Positions 24,959 through 38,199 are shown, counted from the first letter of the stretch. The stretch: DNA of 64,000 nucleotides from Sialis fuliginosa (GCA_961205875.1 OY540813.1:25143001-25207000), one strand, 5' to 3'. Numbers and translations are program-made. The notes: a model not told the origin generated them from the letters alone.

Positions 24959-25919
24959 TCTCTATATATAAAAATGAATATTCGTTTGTATGAGGCTTAT
25001 AGACTCGGTAATTACTTAACCGATGTCGGGTGGGCATGTTGGGTGAGAATGTTGGATGAGATTATTGGGTGAGCATGTTGGGTAGGCATGTATTATGTAT
25101 GTTATAAAAATAGTATGTTATAAAAATAGAATTCAATCAGATATTTATAAAAAAAACGTTAAACTAAGTATCTGGTTTTCAAATTTACATTTACAAGTTT
25201 TTACACGATTCGTATAACATCTTTTATAGTTTCGTTATAAGCAAAAAATCGATTCATTTAACACATCCATCATATGAATATGGTGTATTTGGTGTATACA
25301 TATAAATCATATCTATTCGATTTGTAGAAACTATAATATATATAGAAGCATCGATTCGGTTAAATAGACATCTACTAAAAACCTTCGATGTTCGAACGCC
25401 TCACTTTTAGATAATTAGGTATTTATCTATAATTTTAATAGATACAGGAAATAAAAAAAATAACAACCCGTGTAATCTTCTGGATTAATTCCAAATAGTG
25501 TAAATAATAAGAAAAAAGTTTACATAGAAATTAGTTTTATTTGATCTGGCGGGAAAAATACTACGGGGGAGGGGGTTTTAGGGGAAAGAATAACTCCTTA
25601 TCTCCCATACGAACCAAGATATTTACGATTTTGTATAATAAATAAAAAGCAAAAAAAAAAGAATAATTTAATATTTCATCTCCTGTCATGAATGGAGGGT
25701 TCAAATTAGTTTGATTCCAACCTACTATCTCGCATAGGAACCGATATATTCATTATTATTTTGTATAATGAATAAAAAGTAAAACATAAGAAAATTTTCA
25801 TATTTCACTCCCTGCCATTTATGGAGGGTTGTAATTAGTTTCATTCGATCTGGCGGGAAAAATACCACAGAGGTGAAAGTTTAGAAATCCACGTGAGCGA
25901 AGCCGTGGGTATCAACTAG
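24959..25919 (+). mobile_element. Complete short Helitron
   Basis: The 5' end is TCTCTATATATAAAAATGAA, preceded by A. The 3' end has a hairpin (CCACG...CGTGG), then GTATCAACTAG, followed by T. A TC start, a short hairpin close to a CTAG end and insertion between A and T without a target duplication are the defining features of Helitrons. The 961-bp body has no Rep/helicase coding, so it is non-autonomous. Two tandem copies of a module of about 170 bp (CGGGAAAAATAC...GATATTTACGATTTTGTATAA...GGAGGGTT) fill the 3' half. It is inserted in the intron between exons A and B, opposite to the gene's strand. Confidence 0.82.
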
Positions 25920-26048
25920 TATTCAATATAAATTGATAAACTGTAAACATTACAGCCTAAAATTATATTATTACCGTTTAAGACAGTAAAATATTATATG
26001 TTTTCGCTTACTATCCGGGATACACAGTGTATAGCTTTAAAAAAAACA

Positions 26049-26250
26049 TCTGCCAAGTAAATGCACAGTGCTTCCTCGTGCTAAATTCACTAAAACCGAT
26101 AGTGTTCAGATAAATTGCCTGGCGTTGGTTAACCATTTAATTTTTATACAAATTTTACTAAAAAATCTTAGTTCGAATTTTTTCTTAAAACGCACCTGAA
26201 TATTTTTTCATATATTTTTAATTTTTTGACAATTTCAATCTAAATCTAAA
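26049..26250 (+). repeat. Repeat copy carrying the empty target site of the 57.7-kb palindrome
   Basis: AACATCTGCCAAGTAAATGC followed by TTCCTCGTGCTAAATTCAC matches the sequence on both sides of the palindromic element at 57709-58393. Homology continues to the AATCTAAATCTAAA segment near 26250. Here the junction CCAAGT is uninterrupted. Confidence 0.75.
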
Positions 26251-26263
26251 TTTATGCAAATAT

Positions 26264-26343
26264 CAAAATGACATTTAAAACGTCAAAGTGACATTTAAAA
26301 CGCCAAAGTGACATTTAAAACGTCAAAATGACACTTAATATAT
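26264..26343 (+). repeat. Four 20-bp tandem repeats
   Basis: The unit CAAAGTGACATTTAAAACGT is repeated four times. The middle units are nearly identical and the outer two diverge. They follow directly on the repeat copy at 26049-26250 and lie in the A-B intron. Confidence 0.8.
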
Positions 26344-26551
26344 CCAATCAAATATCAATTTAGAAAAACCAAACACGAATTTTTAAAATTAATTTAGATA
26401 AATCTTTGTAAGGGAATATATACAACAAATATATAACAAACGTAGTAGACCCATATTATAGGAAATTTAATTCTCTACAAAAAATATTCTATAAAATTTT
26501 CTCGTAACATGTGTCGTTCTTGAGATATCTTGAAAAAATAAATATTTTGGG

Positions 26552-26860
26552 GTGTCACCCCTCCCCCTTACACACGATTTTGATGATTTTGAAATGGGAC
26601 CGTCCTCAAACCAAACCCAACCATCCGACCAAGTTTCAATAATATCGGTTCAGTGGTTCATGAGTTATGCGTGTGACAAGGATTCAGGGGACGGACGGAC
26701 GGACGGACGGACGGACACACGGACACACAGACAGACAGACAGACACGGAACGAAAAGTGTTTGTCTTGACGTGAAACGGATAAATAAATTTAAAATTTTG
26801 AAATTGGAGAACTTTTTTTTTGTCTCAATCTGAAACGATCACATAGCTTCTCGTATCTTC
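26552..26860 (-). repeat. Dispersed repeat family 5 with GGAC microsatellite
   Basis: GGTTCAGTGGTTCATGAGTT plus ATGCGTGTGACAAGGATTC is the reverse complement of the family segment at 2.95, 38.95 and 57.25 kb. A (GGAC)n/(ACAG)n array occupies about 26689-26745. Its translation (runs of DGRTDGRT) is repeat-derived, not a gene. Confidence 0.65.
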
Positions 26861-27806
26861 GATATTGCGAGGAAGCAATTTATTAGAAAATACTAATTCG
26901 CAATATTTCTGAATACGTGTGACACGGAATCCGAGTTAAGCTAGATTTTTTCAGAATTTTGACACGCCGAGCTAAATGCACTATTAAATAAAATTTTATT
27001 AAAAATAAGTTTGGTTTAAAATTATCTAAAAGAATAAATCTCGTTCTATAAATAAACAAATTAAAAACAATCTCAAAAAACTCGTGGCTATTGTGGCTTG
27101 GATCTCGAATTAAATAAACAGTAATTCAAACAAAATACATAAAAAATGTATACAAAAATGATTTTACAAAAACGTAGGTAAGTAAATACAGTTGGATCAA
27201 ACAAAACCTAAATTTCAAGAAAACCCACCAAAACACACGGAAAAAACCAATCACCAAATGTGATTAACAGTTGAACATCTATAAATAGCAACTGATTTGA
27301 CCAACTACAACAACAACAAAAAAAGAAACATTTAACGCTCGACTGTACAACAGTTACATCTTTTATTCAGTCCGGGATTGTAGACGTCGTCTGCTAATCC
27401 AAACGGAATAGAAATGATTGACGAAATGTAGAGCTGGAATTTGCATAAACAGCACGTAAATATTCAAAGCGTTCGCGTCGTTTGATACGGTATCGACACT
27501 CAATAGAGACTGTTACATATTTGGGGATTGAATAATAATAATGGCTCGGTAATTTTAGATAAGCAGTATTTATAAAGAAACTCCAATAAAATGGGTAATC
27601 ATATTATTATAACCATCAACGACATTTTGATTTAAAAATATCGATATGGAGAATTAATATCTTTTTAAATAATTTTTAATGTATCAAAAAATGTCAATGG
27701 GATTTGTCAGAAATAAAATATTAATTTTCTAATATCCTAATGTCAAACACATAATACACATTCGTAGAATAACTAATTTGGCAGTTTGAATTAGTGACGT
27801 ATTCAT

Positions 27807-27920
27807 TATACTCTATTTCATTTCAGAATGCAGTGGTTGCCGTGGTTTTTGACGGTAAAATGCATGATTCGTTCCGTCAAAACCACGGAAACTACTGCAT
27901 TCTTAAATAAATAGAGTATA
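27807..27920. mobile_element. 114-bp palindromic MITE, family 4 complete copy
   Basis: The ends TATACTCTATTT and AAATAGAGTATA face each other, and arms of about 50 bp include GAATGCAGTGGTTGCCGTGG and its inverse. Further copies are at 24591, 30932 and 42602. TA-rich flanks fit a TA-targeting (Tc1/mariner-type) element, but the duplication is ambiguous in this AT-rich setting. Confidence 0.75.
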
Positions 27921-28499
27921 ATATTTAAATTCAATTCTTGAGGGAGATTTTCACGCCATTAACAGCTGTTTAGGAACGTACAAAAAATAAATGTCACTTA
28001 GGTTCAATTAAACTGCAAATGTACCAAGTCTTATCAAAATTAGTGAGATAATACTCGCAACGTTCCCTTTTAATCCGATCAGCACCAACAACAATAGGTC
28101 TGGACTAGTCTGGAGTACTCACTGAGACAAACATTTTCCCTAAAAATAATTCAGATCGGTGCATTTTTACAGTAGTTATCGCGAATGAAAGAAAATTCTA
28201 CATCCAGACACACGCACAGCCGCCATGCGGAAATTAACTTTTTTTACGTTTTGAAGGAAGTACAATCAAAATCTGCTCTTATCTAGGACACGATTATTCG
28301 ACGGTAATTGACGGTATTACAATACTTCCATTTCCTTCGGAACATGGAGTTAAAAAGGGTCAAGTGTGTGATGGGCATCAACATAATAAGGTTCTGTAGC
28401 CATTCTCACTAACATTATCTACTTTATAATAAGTACGTATCAAGAGATTTTTTTATGTTCACGAAAGCTATAGTCTATAAAAAGATTTTTTTGTATCGA

Positions 28500-28800
28500 T
28501 AGTTTTGAAATCAGAGAGGGCACTTTGATAACGACTTTGAAAAGTAAATATATCATGACTGAAAGGTAGGAGACCTATTCAAAGACACCCCACTCAATGG
28601 GTTAAGTGTAAAAAAATATTGAGTACACTTTTCAGTCTACAGGAGAAGTCCAAAAAATTATTTTTTCAAAAATTTCATTATATCTGTTTTTGGGTCATCT
28701 TAATAAGTATATAAATGAGATAATGGTAGAGCTGTGACATACATACAGACAGACAGAGCAAAACTATAAGGTTTTTAATTTTCTATATAGGCTGCATATT
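28500..28800 (+). repeat. Dispersed repeat family 6, copy 1
   Basis: Shares GACTTTGAAAAGTAAATATA-like, ATATATC(A/G)TGACTGAA and GGAGACCTAT segments with 31630-31830, and ends in a 'cagacagacag...CTATAAGGTTT' tail. The style matches the 3' ends of insect non-LTR elements. No reverse transcriptase frame was seen. Confidence 0.5.
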
Positions 28801-29948
28801 TATTGTTAAAATAAAATAAGGATAATTTATCAATATTTCACCAATATTTTAAGACTACTGGCCCCCGAATAATTCACCCCCGTCAAAAGTATTTATCCAT
28901 GTGTGAAAATGTTATTGACGTTTACTAAATCTTCAATTTATATTCAGATTCAAAAAACACATTCCCGCATGAAATAAAATAATTACGGTTACAACACTAT
29001 TAATTAACCTTTTGTTTAATTTACGAAAAATACAGATAATTAATTTACTAAATACAGTAAACAACAAACACGCTCATGTATATAAATTATTAGCACAAAT
29101 TTGTTTTCTTAATTCAGGTATTTGGTTCACTCAAAGGTTAACAATAAAACGTATTATTAAGTAAGTAGTTTTCATTGAAATAACATAATTGTAATAATTT
29201 TTGATAATGCACTTCTCTTATCCCCGGCAGAACAGAAACTTGATCTATTTAAAATCAATAAGATGATTTTGAATTTAAGTAAGTATTGGCCATTAGTCTA
29301 ATTGATTTAATTATCTTTATCGATTTGTTATTCCTTTGCCGATTTGTATGCAAAATATATGTTGACTTGATTATATTGATTTTTTCTATTTCTTTTTCTA
29401 TATCAATATTTATAACAAATAAATAACAAAACATCAACCGATTATCTTAAAATAAATTATCTACATTTATAATAATCAAAGATACATATATAGTAAAAAT
29501 GGTCGTACTTAAATAATAATTGATAAACAGTTTTAAAAATTGAAATCTCTTCTTTCCAATACTTCTTACAAATATAATTTTTATTAATTCTCCATAGAGT
29601 AATATGATTATATTATAAAGCAAGCAAAAAAGTGCATTAATTATTATGAATTTTGTGTAGATGCATGGAATTAAATAAATATTTTAAGATTATATCTATT
29701 GGCATAATGTAAAAGAATCAAGTTATAACTTCAAACTGCTTTTATAATTTTATTTCCGATATGAGATTAAGCAAAAATTGTCGTTTTTTACCTACTATCA
29801 AATAGATACGTGGAAAAAACCGTAAATCAAATAAAATAAAAAGTATTTTAAAACTTTATTTCTTAAAATATTTTGATCCTTTCATTGCTTCGATGAGTTT
29901 ATAACAAAAAATGTTTAATATATAGAAACTATAAAATAATTTATTTAC

Positions 29949-30145
29949 CTTAATAGATGGTAGAAGGACTTGTGTATCTTGTGCTAAAATTGTCGACTGC
30001 TGTGTCAAGATATCTTGGGACGACTGTTTTTCAATTTGTTCCTTTAAAAGAGTAACACACCTTTCCAAAATGAGATTAAACATTTGCAGAGACAAAACAA
30101 GAGCGCGTTCTTGGACTTCAGATCTGTAACCATCTTCCAGCGTAT
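29949..30145 (-). CDS. SMG6: SMG6/EST1A-like exon A (most upstream exon recognised)
   Basis: A 197-nt minus-strand exon. It follows a pyrimidine-rich tract ending in CAG (30148-30146) and ends at AAG before a GTAAATAA donor. It enters in phase 1, needing one base from an unseen upstream exon, and leaves in phase 0. The 65 residues read TLEDGYRSEVQERALVL, then a leucine-rich amphipathic helix (LQMFNLILERCVTLLKEQIE), a Gln/Ser-rich stretch and VLLPSIK. Known of the family: EST1/SMG5/SMG6/SMG7 proteins share an alpha-helical region C-terminal to a 14-3-3-like TPR fold, with a comparable Glu-Gly-Tyr-Arg segment and a 'LLP-IK' just before a Trp-rich stretch. The next exon downstream continues in frame with that Trp-rich stretch, which is the main reason to trust this call. 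SMG6 acts in cytoplasmic mRNA surveillance with UPF1. The upstream partner exon was not found in the remaining 34 kb. Confidence 0.82.
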
Positions 30146-30931
30146 CTGAAACAGACAAACAAAATTAATTCATTTAAAATTCTACAGCGCAATAAGATAT
30201 TCGGAAAGTTCGTAGTCATTTTCAAATAATATAATGATCACCGGATCGACGTATGATTGATAACAGGACTGACATCTCGAAATTTCTCTTGTACCAATAC
30301 ATGTGTCGATCCGGGGACACATTGTATATTCTAAAGGTAATGAGTGTGATTTTAAAAATGGCATAAAATAAAAAGTCAGACATATTGTTGGCTAGGAAGT
30401 CTTATTACATTAACCCTACATCATCATTTATTAAAAAAAAAATCAAGACAAGTTTTTAAGCGAAAAAAAACGAAAACTTTTGAGCGGATGTTACCATACA
30501 GATGATAGAAGGTCGTCGAATAAAGTAGATATAAATATTAAAAAGTTGTGTTTTAATTTACCTTTAAAATCCCTGATTCAAACAACCCAATATATTTTTC
30601 AGTACGAACATTTATATCTTACAAATCTGCACATTAGTGCACATACAAGTCATAACATATGGTAAATAATTAATGTAATATATGCTTATTAAATTATACA
30701 TTAATATGTAACATCACATAATTCTAAGAAAAACCATTGTATTTGAACGTTAAAACTCTATTCCATCATAATAATAATTAAATTTTACAATCACATATGT
30801 ATGTATTTAAACTAACGTACAATATTCATTCAGCGTCTAATGAAATATGTATGTGAATTAAAAGTTAGAAACAACAAACAATATTCTAAAAATTATTTCA
30901 CTGATTGACAAAAAATAAAGCGACTTTAGTC
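30146..30931. other. Upstream intron of the SMG6-like gene (start)
   Basis: This begins the intron upstream of exon A in transcript orientation. The expected previous exon, ending in phase 1, was not recognised anywhere up to 64000. No other feature was seen in this interval. Confidence 0.45.
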
Positions 30932-31020
30932 TGTTCAATTTAAGTTTGCAGTGGTTGCCGGGGATTTGACGGTACGATTCACGATTCATACCTTAGATTA
31001 GGAAAGACTATGGATTAGGG
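30932..31020 (+). repeat. Partial MITE, family 4
   Basis: TTTGCAGTGGTTGCCGGGGA, followed by TTTGACGGTACGATTCACG and the TTAGATTAGGAAAGACTATG tail, matches the copies at 24.6 and 27.8 kb. The right half is missing. Confidence 0.6.
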
Positions 31021-31835
31021 TGGTCATTATATGGGGTTAGAACGAATTTTGACCGGGCCGCCCCCCAAATAATTCAAAAATAATGTGGAAAAAGTTTCAG
31101 CCCTCTATCTTAAAAAATGGCCATTACCAGAGGGGGGTGATTTTTCCATTTAAAATACATGTGTTTTTTCGATTTTTCAAAGACCTGCATACTAGAGTGT
31201 CTTAAACTTCTAAAAATCTAGAATAGGTACTCATGAAAGCGTCCCTGGTACTCATATTCCATATCTTGATGGATAAAGTAAATTTCTGATTCAACGTTGA
31301 TGGCTATATGGGTTATTGGATCATTTCATCAAGAGAAAATAAAAAAAAAATTTGTGTATAATTTTTGGATAATTTTGTCAGAAAAACGTTTGACAATGAA
31401 AATATTGATCTTGAAATAAAAAAATTTGATTCTAAAATTAAAATTGAAAAAAAAAATTGGTCGCGCCAGTTAGAAATTGATATGGAATGATCTTTTTTGA
31501 TTTTAGAATCAATTTTTTATTTATTTCAAGATCAATGGTTTTTTTGTCAAACGTTTTTTTGACAAAATTATCCGGAAATTATACAAAAAAGTTTTTTAAT
31601 TTTGATAGTTTAGAAAATAGAGGGGGGGGGGATTATCTGATCACGACTTTGATGACAAATATATCGTGACTGAAGGGTTAAAATCAAAATGTCATATAAA
31701 ATTTTTAATTTCATTTTAGGAGACCTATCTAAAGGATTAATGGATTAAGTGAACATTTTTTTTTTAATTTTTGAGGACGGACGGACATGGCGAAACTATA
31801 AGGTTTCCTAGTTTTCTACGGAAACCTAAAAAAGG
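31021..31835 (+). repeat. Dispersed repeat family 6, copy 2, with internal palindrome
   Basis: Ends in GGACGGACGGACATGGCGAA and ACTATAAGGTTTCCTAG, a non-LTR-like tail. Inside, 31351-31440 and 31500-31590 are inverted copies of each other (TTGATCTTGAAATAAAAAAA against its inverse, and CAAACGTTTTT). The spacer contains GGTCGCGCCAGTTAGAAATT. No coding capacity. Confidence 0.6.
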
Positions 31836-32299
31836 AATGTATAGCATTTGTACACGCGCTAGGTTAAACTTTTTTGGCGTAGACATCTAACAGGCAAATG
31901 CAAAATTAAAAATCTGTTTTATCGACTATCATAATAGAAATCTGTATAACCTAACTTAAAAGTCGCGAGTAACAGCTAGTTATACATTTTATTACCACTA
32001 ATCTAAAATTCAGATCAAATTCATAATGCATCGACATAACATTTACTTTGCCTTTTATTGAGACCAAATTCCTTATAAAACCAGACAGCTTTATGAATAT
32101 TTTAAAATTTCAACGTTATCAGGCAAAGATTTTTGAAAAACATCAAGATTTTTTTGTAAAACGTGTGTGGCATTTATTAATCCAAGTACGCGTGCTGCTA
32201 CGTTTATATCCCTGTATGATTTTTATGATTTTAATCGCGTACGTGAATCGCTCCCGGGGGTACTTCACACACGTGGAATACACGTGAACTATGCTCGCG

Positions 32300-35200
32300 C
32301 GGTCATACAAAATTGCTCAATTGTTATACCGTTTATAGTCCAGTAATTTTAGATATTAATGCACCCAATCTGGGAAAAAAATAGCAGTTAGCTGAATTTT
32401 TGTATACACCTTCGTTACAGTGTTATAAATAACGTGTAAAAAGTCCCCAACGATATCGTGCCGGCGTTGCGAGATATTGAAGGTCTAACGTGACGAAAAA
32501 CGGTTATTCGCGAATATTTCGCTTCCTATGACTCGGAGGTCAATGGGGGTTATTATATAAATGGTGTATTATTAAATTCTTAAGAAAAAAGGTTGTCTCC
32601 ATTTTTTTTAAAAGACAACCGTTCACGTGGTAGAGCGCAGAGAGTATGGCTATATATGTATTTGCATACGGTATGACGCACTCTATGGCAATGACTATTT
32701 TCATATGACTATTTCTACGTGAAAAAATTACAGGACAAAAATTAAAGAGTAGCAAATAATCTATAAGGTGTGTCATTCGGATATATTAAAAAAAATTTTT
32801 TATCAATTTTAATCACATTTAGTAGAATTACAAACGTAGTGATTTATGAAAAATTACCATTCTTGTTCAATTTTGTGTTCAAAATCTACACCTAAGCTTT
32901 TGCAAAGTTATTTAATGGTTCTACTAAAATAAGCTTTGGACATATTGAGTAGAAAAGAGAGAAAAAAATGTGTTAAATTGACCTGCATTTAACAATAGGT
33001 ACATCAAAAATTAAAAAATAAAAAATAAAAATATTTTATTATAAAATGCACCCTTTTTAAAGTTTTATGTGTAGGTACTTATGTTATAAATATGACTAAA
33101 CAGTAAAATTATAAATATTTTTAGGCTACAAACATGTTTTTTATTATTTATTTGCTAGAAAAACTTCCAATCATACTACCGCAGGATCTCTTGATAGCTC
33201 CTATTTGATATGCAAACTTTTAAAATGGAAATTAAATGGAAAGAATAGACTCGTCATAAAATTTTAAATAATACGCAATCAATTATTTTTTACTAAATTT
33301 TATATTTTCCGTGTAATGGAAAGTCAAAATCAACGAATATTGGACGATAACAAGAAAATTTCTAAAAATATTCGGAAACATATAATTTTACCTTTTTTGC
33401 CACTTATTTCGGAAATGGATGACTACACGAGTAACAACAAACTCAACATAAATAAATTTTTATATACTACTTTCTTAGCTAGAGCTTCATGTTGAGAACC
33501 TCTTCTCTAGAAAATACACGTTTATAGATACATGTATTAATGAAAACAAATACATCTGACTGATATCAAAATATAAAAAGATTAAATTGGTTGTAGTAAA
33601 ACCAATCAAAAGAATTATCTAACTAAATTAATTTTATAAAAGTTAAAACAATTTGAAAGATAAAACTAACGGAAGTAACGCTTTAGACCACCCCCTTTCC
33701 CAACGTAAAGATTCTAAAGAATTTATCCCCAAAAGCCTTACGTAGTTAATGGATGCTCTTAAAAAATCCATGTACCAAATAATAAAATTTGGTGTACATA
33801 CACAAAAATGTATTAATAAAATAAATGTTTTGAATACCTTACTGGTAATATGTGGCATTCTTCACTCTCACGTCAGCATTAATTTCATCAACATACAAGG
33901 TAATTATGTTGGACTATAACGGAAGTCAGTAAATACTGAAATTTGCATTGAAATGTACTAAAACCCAACACAAACAAACATAATAGTATATTTTAAATGT
34001 TGTACGTTTTAAAGAATTTTTTTCATCATTATATGAACAGCGCGTAATTGTAGATTAATTCACAGAAGAGTTAGGTTTGTTGAGTGTAACATGTGTTAAT
34101 GAAAGTTATAACTTCATTTAATTTTAGTAGTTTTAGTTTTTATACGGAATATTTATCGTATAATTTAAGAACTACTGGTTTTTAACTATTATACATCAGC
34201 GTAAAAAATCATGCACAAAATATGATTACTATCTATATAAAGTTAGCTGTTAATATAATAGTGAAATTAGGTTCTCGACCATATCCAAGACATTAGAATG
34301 ATTTGTAAGAAAACAGTGGAATGTTATTGTACGTTGGACCGACCATTGGATTTTTTTTTTCAAAATCAGTAGGATTATAGTGTTTTTTATTTTTATTTAC
34401 ATCAAATTTGACAACATTGTAAATATATTCAGGTGTGTCGGTAAAGAGAGTACACTACATACACAACAACATTATAAATTTTAAACAAGTACACAAGCCT
34501 TTTACTATATTTACTTCTTAAAGAGGATTTTTTCCTTTACTGGTCTCATTGGCGGAATTGGTATGTTCGATTCTCTTTAACAACTACTGGTTATAGAGAA
34601 AGACGAGTAGTATAAATCCTTTAGTAAGTGTTGAAATAGAAACATGTGTTGAATATCCGCCTTATTTAATAAATATCATATTTAAAAAAAGTTTTATTGT
34701 TGATGCATTTATTCCATTTTACCAATCCACTTTTTTAACATCCACCAATTCTTAAAAAAAAATACAAAAAGCATCAATCCAACAAAACATTTTCAAAAAT
34801 ACGTAATAAAAGGCCATCCGATACGATCTGAATAGAGATTGGAATCGGCAACGGGGTCATCCACGTGACTGTTGCAGGGGCTTTGCGCGCGCTACCGCAA
34901 ACCGCAAAATGTTCCATTCATCGCAGTACCCGATTATACACAGTCCGGCACCAAACACAGTAATTTAATTTATTTTTTGCCGCCCGCACGTACTACGAAC
35001 ACCCGTTCCGGTTATTTGACGAACGCGGAATTAAATACTCGGAACGAAACCCAATCGCTCGATTTAATTATGATTTTTACAAAAGAGATGATTTGCTAAC
35101 CGTTTGCTGCAATATGTTTTTAAGAAGATTCTGTGTGCTTTTGTTTGCGATATGCCAATGTGATCCCGTTCGAGATTGTCCGTGCTTTAAATTTTGTACA

Positions 35201-36200
35201 ATCGAATGTTTTGAAACTGAATTATTGTTAATCTACTATCAATTAATCTAAAATAGCAAAATTCAATAAAGGAGAAACATTCCGAACAATAAAGTTAATT
35301 AGTGGTTTTTTGAATTCCGTACTTAGATGTAAATGCACTTTTTTCAATCTTTTTGAGTCCAGCCGCAGTTTTGTATAAAAAATAATCAAGTTTGTTTTAT
35401 TTAGAATTCCTGTCTGCCTGTCTGTTTGTGTGTTCCAATTTGACACGAAATTGACTGAGCCAATTTTCTTGGGATTTCCACTTTTCGAAAGCTTAAAGCC
35501 CTAGAATTAGTTTTGAAGTAAAATCAAATGTAATTGTAATAAATAGATCAGCCATGAAAGAAAATTTACAATTTATATTTTCTAATAAAATGCATACAAT
35601 GAAAAGGACAACCAGTGGTAGTTGTGATGTAATAATGAAACCAACAATTTACATTGAATAATTGTATTTAACGCGGAAGAAGTCACGAAGAAGTTTTTAT
35701 AGTCATATAAAACAGGTGGAATTTATAACGTACAGATAATAATAAACATTTTTTCTAAACATGTCGATTCTGACATGACAAATACCACCACATTTCAAAA
35801 GAGCTAATTTCATCTTAAAAACTTCCACACAAACACAAATGTATATAATTAACAAGAATATCTGACGCATTGCACCATAATAGTATGTGAAGTTAATAAT
35901 ATTACGTTTTTTGTAAAAAGCATTTCCCAAATTGAGATTCCTATTTCACGGTTGCATTAAGAAGAACTGAAGTTAAATAATAGAATACATCACGCAAACC
36001 GCCTCCCGAATTAAAGTGTCAAATTAAATAAGTGAAAGTTAACAAAGACAGGCCAATACGTGCGTGATCTATTGAATTACAAGATGTACAAGTTCAATGT
36101 CACACTGCTGTACTATATGAATTAGAAACATTACATTATTACGGCGATTCTTCACCAAAAAGATAAAACACACAGTATCTTTAAAAATGCAAACAAAACC
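32300..36200. other. Gene-empty stretch
   Basis: No splice-supported exon or complete repeat was recognised. 34840-35090 is clearly less AT-rich (GGGGCTTTGCGCGCGCTACC) but has no convincing frame. It could be a conserved non-coding or regulatory segment, or an old repeat. Confidence 0.35.
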
Positions 36201-36439
36201 TCTACGTTTTTAAAAACGAACTGTCTTAAAACCACCTTGTTTGTGTTTGTCTTTTTGTCAATATTTTGTCATTTGACGGCTATGTTAGCATCTTTTTTTC
36301 TCCCGGACATGCTCGGTTACCATTTTCCTAGGAATTCCTCGATTCATGAATTCATGATTGAGGTCTGGAGAATGTCCAGACCAAGAAAAAGTTTTATTTT
36401 TTACTCTCGGGAATCTACTGACCGTACCATTTGAAGTCT

Positions 36440-36795
36440 TCTTAATATACAAATATACAGGCCTAAACAACTGGACGTATCGAAGCCATTTTAACACCAT
36501 ATGTTCGTTTGGTACTTCGATAAGTTTTTTTGAAACCGATAGGTGGCGTTGGTGTCGAGAATGTGTATAGAAATATTTTTACAAAAATGGAGCCAATAGG
36601 TGGCACTGAGGTCGAGATATTTACGAAATATGAGTTACGTGGAAAGAAATATTTTTACAAAAAATAGACCCGAAATATTTATGAAAATGTGTATTTATGG
36701 TCTGATTTTTAAACAAATTATTTTTGGGCAGAACAACTTTGCCGGGTCAGCTATAACAACAATTACAACCTTCCATACGTGACAGGGGTGAAGCC
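36440..36795 (+). repeat. RTE/Helitron-like 3' module, family 3 copy 2
   Basis: Inverse-orientation partner of 21640-21960. It ends with GTGACAGGGGTGAAGCCGAG, resembling the GCGAAGCCG ends of the Helitron-like copies here. Just upstream (36318-36362) is a cluster of overlapping palindromes around GAATTCATGAATTC-type words. Confidence 0.6.
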
Positions 36796-36999
36796 GAGAC
36801 AAGTATCTTAGTAACAATATAAATATTGCCTCTAGAAATCGATAGAAAATGCAAGGCCTAATTTTAAATTTATAAATATATTATTTAAGAACGCTGGAAC
36901 ATTCCTCTGGCCAATCATTTCTCACACAGCATCCAAACCAGCAGAATCATTCAGCAATAAAAAACATAACATGGGCAAATCATACAATAACAAAATCAT

Positions 37000-37310
37000 C
37001 AGAGGCTAAGGCTCCGGAAGACATCTGTTTGAAAAGAAGAAGAACGCGAGTTAGTGACAGCGAACACACACACAATTGTCAGAAGAACGTTTAGAGCTAA
37101 AGTTTGCGCGCTGCAAGAGCGAGAGAGAGAAAGAGAGAAGTGGACATAGAAGAATGGGACGGGTAACAGACGAATGAAGCAGACAATGACCCCACGCGAT
37201 CATCGGTGCAGAACAAACCGTCTCTTCCTCACGCGTTCTCTCTGCGCATCATCATCTCCTGCACATTGCCGTAGCAGCAGCCGCCTCTACTGCTCATGCT
37301 AACAATTATT
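37000..37310. promoter_or_regulatory. GC-richer island with GA tract (possible promoter/5' UTR; weak)
   Basis: A block standing out from AT-rich flanks. It contains a (GA)n purine tract (AGCGAGAGAGAGAAAGAGAG, about 37118-37138), CG-containing words and CAGCAGCAGCC. GA tracts and CpG-containing islands occur at insect promoters and GAGA-factor sites. No TATA/Inr architecture or first exon could be tied to it. One minus-strand frame stays open for about 50 codons (MIAWGHCLLHSS...), without a recognisable motif. Confidence 0.25.
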
Positions 37311-38199
37311 CTTTTTTACACATTACACGTACTATACTCCATGTAATTATTTACAAAAAATTTTATTGCATTCGAAGATCAGTAAAACTAATACAAATAT
37401 TAAGCTTTTTTGTTAAAAAAACATTTTTACCAATATTTTACATGTAACAAATTACGTAAATATTAATGAATTTTCATTGAAATATAATATACTACATAGG
37501 TCAATACATTGTTATAAAAATTATAATTTTCAAATTATATTAAAAATTTTCTGTTTTCTAGGCTAATTCGCTCACCTAATTGTGATACATTGTCTATAGA
37601 TCTGCAAAGTTGTTCCATATCAGTTTACTATTTATAGATAACATAATAACACGTTTACTTAATACCGATCATTAAAGGGAAAGCCATTGTGACGGGTCAA
37701 AATTGTCAATGTTTGAGAATTTTTTTTCACAGATATAATTAATTATTTTAGGATCGGGTAGAAGACATTTTATTAAGTAGGTATATATTCAACTTATTTA
37801 ATACCAATTTGTATTGAAAAATATTAAAAATTTACAAAGTTATGAGCCTTGATGTGATGATCAAAAAAAAATATTTTTCTCCATGGTTCCATCGAAATTT
37901 CAGGATAAGTTATCGAATTTTTTTTATCAATATTTATATGAATGGTTGTGCGTGGTAGTTTTTTTAAATTTAATTTCTCATAAAATGGCGACAATTTGAA
38001 ATATTTTTTTCATTTTTAACACATTTTATTTAATTCGAGCATTCTTAATACTAAATATCAAAATTTCAAAAATTGGTTACGCACAGACTAAGCCACTGCG
38101 ATTATGAATATTTAGAAACACAATGGTTTTCCCCCTTAAAGCAGTAAATATGTAGATAAAATCAATAATGTTTCTACTACAAAAATATATTGGTTTCAA

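Noticed and set aside
26552..26833. 93-codon plus-strand frame with DGRTDGRTDTRTHRQTDRH
   Set aside because: The translation of a GGAC/ACAG microsatellite within a dispersed repeat; not a protein gene.
36285..36500. Minus-strand frame with FSWSGHSPDLN, reminiscent of Tc1/mariner
   Set aside because: Only the H-S-P-D-L-N word matches. No catalytic block or terminal repeats, and the segment sits next to a non-coding repeat module.
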